The notes under the pieces were generated by a model. It did not search any database. It had not been told where the DNA came from and was given only the letters and a program-made list of their open reading frames with translations. Made by a program: the position numbers and the translations under genes. This document shows positions 60,257 through 64,000 of a stretch of 64,000 nucleotides of DNA, in pieces (within the stretch, counting starts at the first letter, position 1; every line of letters begins with the position of its first letter). Origin of the DNA: Anas platyrhynchos (taxonomy: Eukaryota > Chordata > Aves > Anseriformes > Anatidae); the NCBI RefSeq assembly GCF_047663525.1, contig NC_092613.1, forward strand, positions 5,791,501-5,855,500, read 5' to 3'.

Positions 60257-62345
60257 GGGGGGCTGCCGAGCGCTGTGTTGTGGCTTTGGTCCCTGCCCTT
60301 CGGTGTGGCTTCCATTCGCCATCGCCCTCTGCTCCCCGTTACCCCGTTTCCTGGTGTCATGGGATGGGTCCTACAGCTGATGTCAAGGCTAGTCTGTCCG
60401 TCCGTCTTCCCCTCCCCGTCTCTCCCGTGTAGTTTGTTTTCTAAAGCCTTACGGGATGTGGGAAGCTGCTGTTGGAGGTGAACGGAGGGGCAGGAGGTGG
60501 CAGCGGGAGGTGCTGTGCGGGCACCACCTCGGGCAGGGCTAACTCTGACCTCCCGGCAGCTCCGTGGGCAGTGCAGGTGGTCCCAAAAACGAGGTGCTGG
60601 GGGAGCTCCACAGCAAATCAAGCTCATCTCCCGTGGATTTCACGCCTTGCAGCTCCGGGGGCAGCAAGCTCTGCGGTCAGGCCACTCCAGAGTTGGTTCT
60701 TGCCTTGTGCTTTCCATGGTCCCCGACACCATGGGAGCTCATGCTGCAGTCTTTCCCCCCTCAGCTTGCTCCTTCCTCCCTCTGCACTGTTTCCTTGAAG
60801 CTCGCAGAAGCTTCTCATCCTTCTGGCCCTTTCCCAGATTCGATTTAAATTGGGCGACTCTAGAAATTAGTAGAGGAGGAGACACAGCCATGGACACAGA
60901 CACTGTGATCGCACAAACCTCATTTCCTGAAGACACCCTGCTTAAAAAGAGGAGGGGAAGACTGCAAGGATGAGAGATTGCAGGTTTGCGATAGAAGCCT
61001 TCAACTGTACCGTACACTGTTTTGATTTTTAAGGGTTCTTTTTTGGTGGCTGTTCAGAAGTGCTGTTGACTTGCCGATTAATTTATTCGTTTATTTATTT
61101 ATTTATTAAATGCTCTTTTGCCTTCCCAGTGGTAAATTGCCAAAAACCGGTGCCAATACAAACCGTACTTGCTCCACGCGCTGTGCCTGGGGTCTCTGAT
61201 GAGAGCTGGTGGCTTTGTTGAGCTGTGGCCGGGGAAAAGAGCAGCCAGGAATCTTTTTTTTTATTATTATTTTTTTAATTTTATATTTTTTAACTGGGAT
61301 TTGCTGCCGCAGGGTGGGTGGGTGGGAGGGAAGCGTTGGGGGAGACGTGGGAGCGTGAGCAGAGCTGCGAGGCAGCCGCGCTTGGAGTCGTATCAAAGAC
61401 GTTTCCACCACCCACGTGCCTGGCTGGGCCCATGAGAAATATTTGATCTGCGTTTCCAGCGAGCGTGCCGCGCGTTTCCTCCAACTGCAGCCTTGGGAAG
61501 GGCTAAATTTCAGCTCTCGGGTAAACTCGTGGCCTTTGATGTTGGGTTTTTCTGTTGACGCCGGGGCTGAGCTCGAGCTGAGCTGTCAGGACGCCCTTTG
61601 AGGTCCCGTGTAGGGTCTGTGCTCCTCTCTGGGTGGGGATGTGCCACCGCCCCTCTGCGTAGCGACCTGCTGCAGCTCAGTCCCTCCCCGGATCACTTTG
61701 TCATTGCGAGCTGCTTCTAAGCACTCGGGGTTGCTTTGCAGGCCCACGTTTCTGCTCTCCGTGTTCATCTTCCTCCTTGGGATGCGAGCTGAGGGGTGGA
61801 GCGCTTGTTTGCTGAGCCTCGCCGTGTCCTTGTTCCTAAAGCTTTCTGATTTGAAGTCAGAGAAAGGGGCCAGGACCTGGTCAGCCAGCCATAACCTGCA
61901 AGGTCCACGGGCTCAATTTCCATACTTCTGAAGCTCAGCTTGGTTTTCGTGCTGCAATGTCACGCCGAAACGGGACCCTTTTGGAATCAGAAAGGCATCA
62001 AATGCCGGGCGGTACCGTGCCTGCGTCTGCACAGCACGGATTCCTCGACTTCTTCATTGCACTAGAAATTCAAAGTGCACCACATGCTTCAATTCAGTGA
62101 TTTTTCCTTTTTTTTGGGAAGTTCTCATGCTTGTTGTATGCTCTTTTCTCCACCCCAACCCTTGAGCGATTTATAACCGAAAGGAAACCCAAGTCATATA
62201 TTTTTATACGTATGCCAAGTGACTTTATGTGGAGGGAAAAGGACAAGTAATGTATTCCCCTAAACCTATCAAACTTCCATTTGAGGAAGTGACAGAAGAA
62301 ATTGTTTCACTCGATGTATTAAAGTTAACTGCATTAAGCCTTAAC
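60257..62345 (+). other. FRS3: Probable FRS3 3' UTR
   Basis: Non-coding sequence follows the TGA. It includes an AT-rich block at 61081-61110 with several overlapping ATTTA pentamers and an ATTAAA at 61105-61110. A second AT-rich block has ATTAAA at 62318-62323. No AATAAA is present. The transcript could end near 61130 or near 62345; the second has the more UTR-like run-up. Confidence 0.45.
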
Positions 62346-64000
62346 CAAACTACTTAAATAATTCTAATTATTTTTCTAATTTCTACATGGGAAGTGTCTA
62401 ACCTGTCAGCGTCGCCCCCGGGACAGCTCCAGCGGCTCTGACCCCGCAGCGCGGTGCTCTGGGAGCCTCCACATGAACCTGCCTTCACAGCATCACTGCC
62501 CGGCTGGGAAATACAAAATACTCCCCGATTTCACCCAGAAAGGCTAAAAAGGATGAAATATTTCACATTTATGCGGAGCACGGTGGCAGGGCCAGGTTTG
62601 CAGGCTGGGTGTGCACTGTTGGGTGAGGGCTCGCGTGTGGCTCAGCCTTGGGGCACCTGCTGGGGGCACCTCCTGCTCCCTGTGGTGTCCCCTGACCTGG
62701 CTGCATGTCCCCAAGGGCTGGGACGTTCCTGGAGGTGTCGGGACGAGCACGGCTGCGTTGCTGGGGGCTCCTCACTGCGGTCCCCGAAGGGCTGGGCTGC
62801 TGTTTATGTGGCTCGAATTCGCTTTGGATTGGGGAAAGCTGCCCTTGATGTTTGGGTTGCTGCCATTCACGTCCTCCTGATGAACTGTGCTGTCTGCCTT
62901 GGTCCTCCTGCCCTCCTCCAGCAATCCCCAAGCTCCCCTACCTCATGAGGACATCAGAAGCAGCGAGGAGAGCCTTGGGCAGCAGCTGAGTGCGTGCGCA
63001 GCACACCCCTTACCGCCAGTCCCCGCCAGCATCCCGCACCCCCTTTACAGCTGCACCTATTTCGAGGAGGAAGGAAAAAAGAGATGCATTTTCTCATCGT
63101 TAAGGAAGACCTGATGCTGGCTGCTCTCAGAGAATCGTAACCCAGTGGGCACCTCGCTTCTCCATCCTCTGCTTCATGCTGCGCTATCGCCACCTCCCCG
63201 GAAAGCCTCGGGGATGAAAAACCGCTCGCAGCCCGTCGTTCGCAGGGGGGTTGTTTAATGTTTAAGCAACTCGGTAGGAAACTTCATGTGGGCAAGCAGG
63301 AAACCAATCGTTTATGGCTTTCAGGGTGTGCATCAGGTCTGTGTGCAAGTCATTTTTCTCATTTTTCTTCACTTTTGTGGAAAACTTCACCAGAGCAATA
63401 TCTGCGTTAAGTGACCTGGACCCTTTCGTAACTTCTTAAACCTCAATTTTGCAGGTGGTGTGGAGGTGCAAGAACAGACCAGAGTTGTTTGAACACTGAG
63501 GCAGAAGTTCTAGGGGCGCTGGGAGCAGAAATGTCACTAGTTTGGGTTTCTCCCTGGTATTTCCACCTGTGTGGAGCTCTCCAGTGTCGCAGCTTCCTCT
63601 AGTGGTCAGACCTGAAACGGTTGCAGAGTTAAAATTGGTACGAGGTTGGAAGGCCGGGGCGTTTGGTGTTTTTTTCATTCCTTCAGTTTGATTTGAGCAT
63701 TGGGCAGTAGGGATCCCTCCTGAGAGCCCTTTGGAGTCATTCCTCCTTATGGTTTTCTTTTGGTTGAAAATTCTGAAATGTGCCGTCTCTTTATTTTGCA
63801 AGGATGGATCTTGCAGGTCTTGCTTTGAGCCTTACGTGCGACTTCGCTGCGCTTTCCCAAGGAGTGCACGGACGCGTGCGTGCTCACCTGGATGGGAAAC
63901 AAACCAGGGATTTCTGCCAACTCCTCCTGTCCCACCAGCCATGGTTCTCCCCCTGCAGGGAAGACGTTCTCCGCAGAGCAGAACTCCTCACCCTTTGTGG
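62346..64000. other. Downstream flank of FRS3, no gene seen
   Basis: I found no exon of PGC or TFEB, the genes that follow FRS3 in mammals, and no RNA gene or repeat. Open frames here are short and unrecognised. The window ends inside this flank. Confidence 0.5.

Overview
The window looks like a gene-dense vertebrate locus, most likely avian. Five multi-exon protein-coding genes with GT/AG introns can be reconstructed. Four of them, USP49, TOMM6, PRICKLE4 and FRS3, lie in the order known from the vertebrate FRS3-PRICKLE4-TOMM6-USP49 neighbourhood (human 6p21.1, reversed here). Very short introns, a GC-rich half full of G/C-rich minisatellites, and one LTR-like sequence suit a bird microchromosome. 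I cannot name the species.

Layout: 1-16087 is AT-rich non-coding DNA, probably USP49 5' UTR introns and upstream flank, with one candidate small exon at 7590-7673. USP49 (+) has five coding exons between 16116 and 23170. 23171-32398 is the USP49 3' UTR plus intergenic DNA. At about 32 kb the base composition turns sharply GC-rich. TOMM6 (-) has two exons at 32399-32721, and its CpG-rich promoter may also serve a transcript on the + strand. A 15-bp minisatellite, an unidentified insertion and an LTR-like element follow. A periphilin-like gene (+) has twelve coding exons between 38831 and 43184. PRICKLE4 (-) has seven coding exons between 44273 and 46762 and converges on it tail to tail. About 6 kb of GC-rich sequence and a 20-bp-unit minisatellite precede a CpG island (about 52540-52860) that I take as the FRS3 promoter and first exon. 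FRS3 (+) has five coding exons between 55090 and 60256, and its 3' UTR may run to about 62340.

These are unrelated housekeeping or signalling genes sharing a neighbourhood, not an operon. USP49 is a nuclear deubiquitinase, TOMM6 a mitochondrial import subunit, PRICKLE4 a PET/LIM protein of the planar-polarity family, and FRS3 an FGF/neurotrophin receptor docking protein. The periphilin-like gene carries the Lge1-like C-terminal helix of periphilin-1, a HUSH silencing complex subunit. It is the most unusual item, because this family is not part of the mammalian neighbourhood as I know it. All exon boundaries were placed by reading splice sites and frame by eye; no alignment was run.
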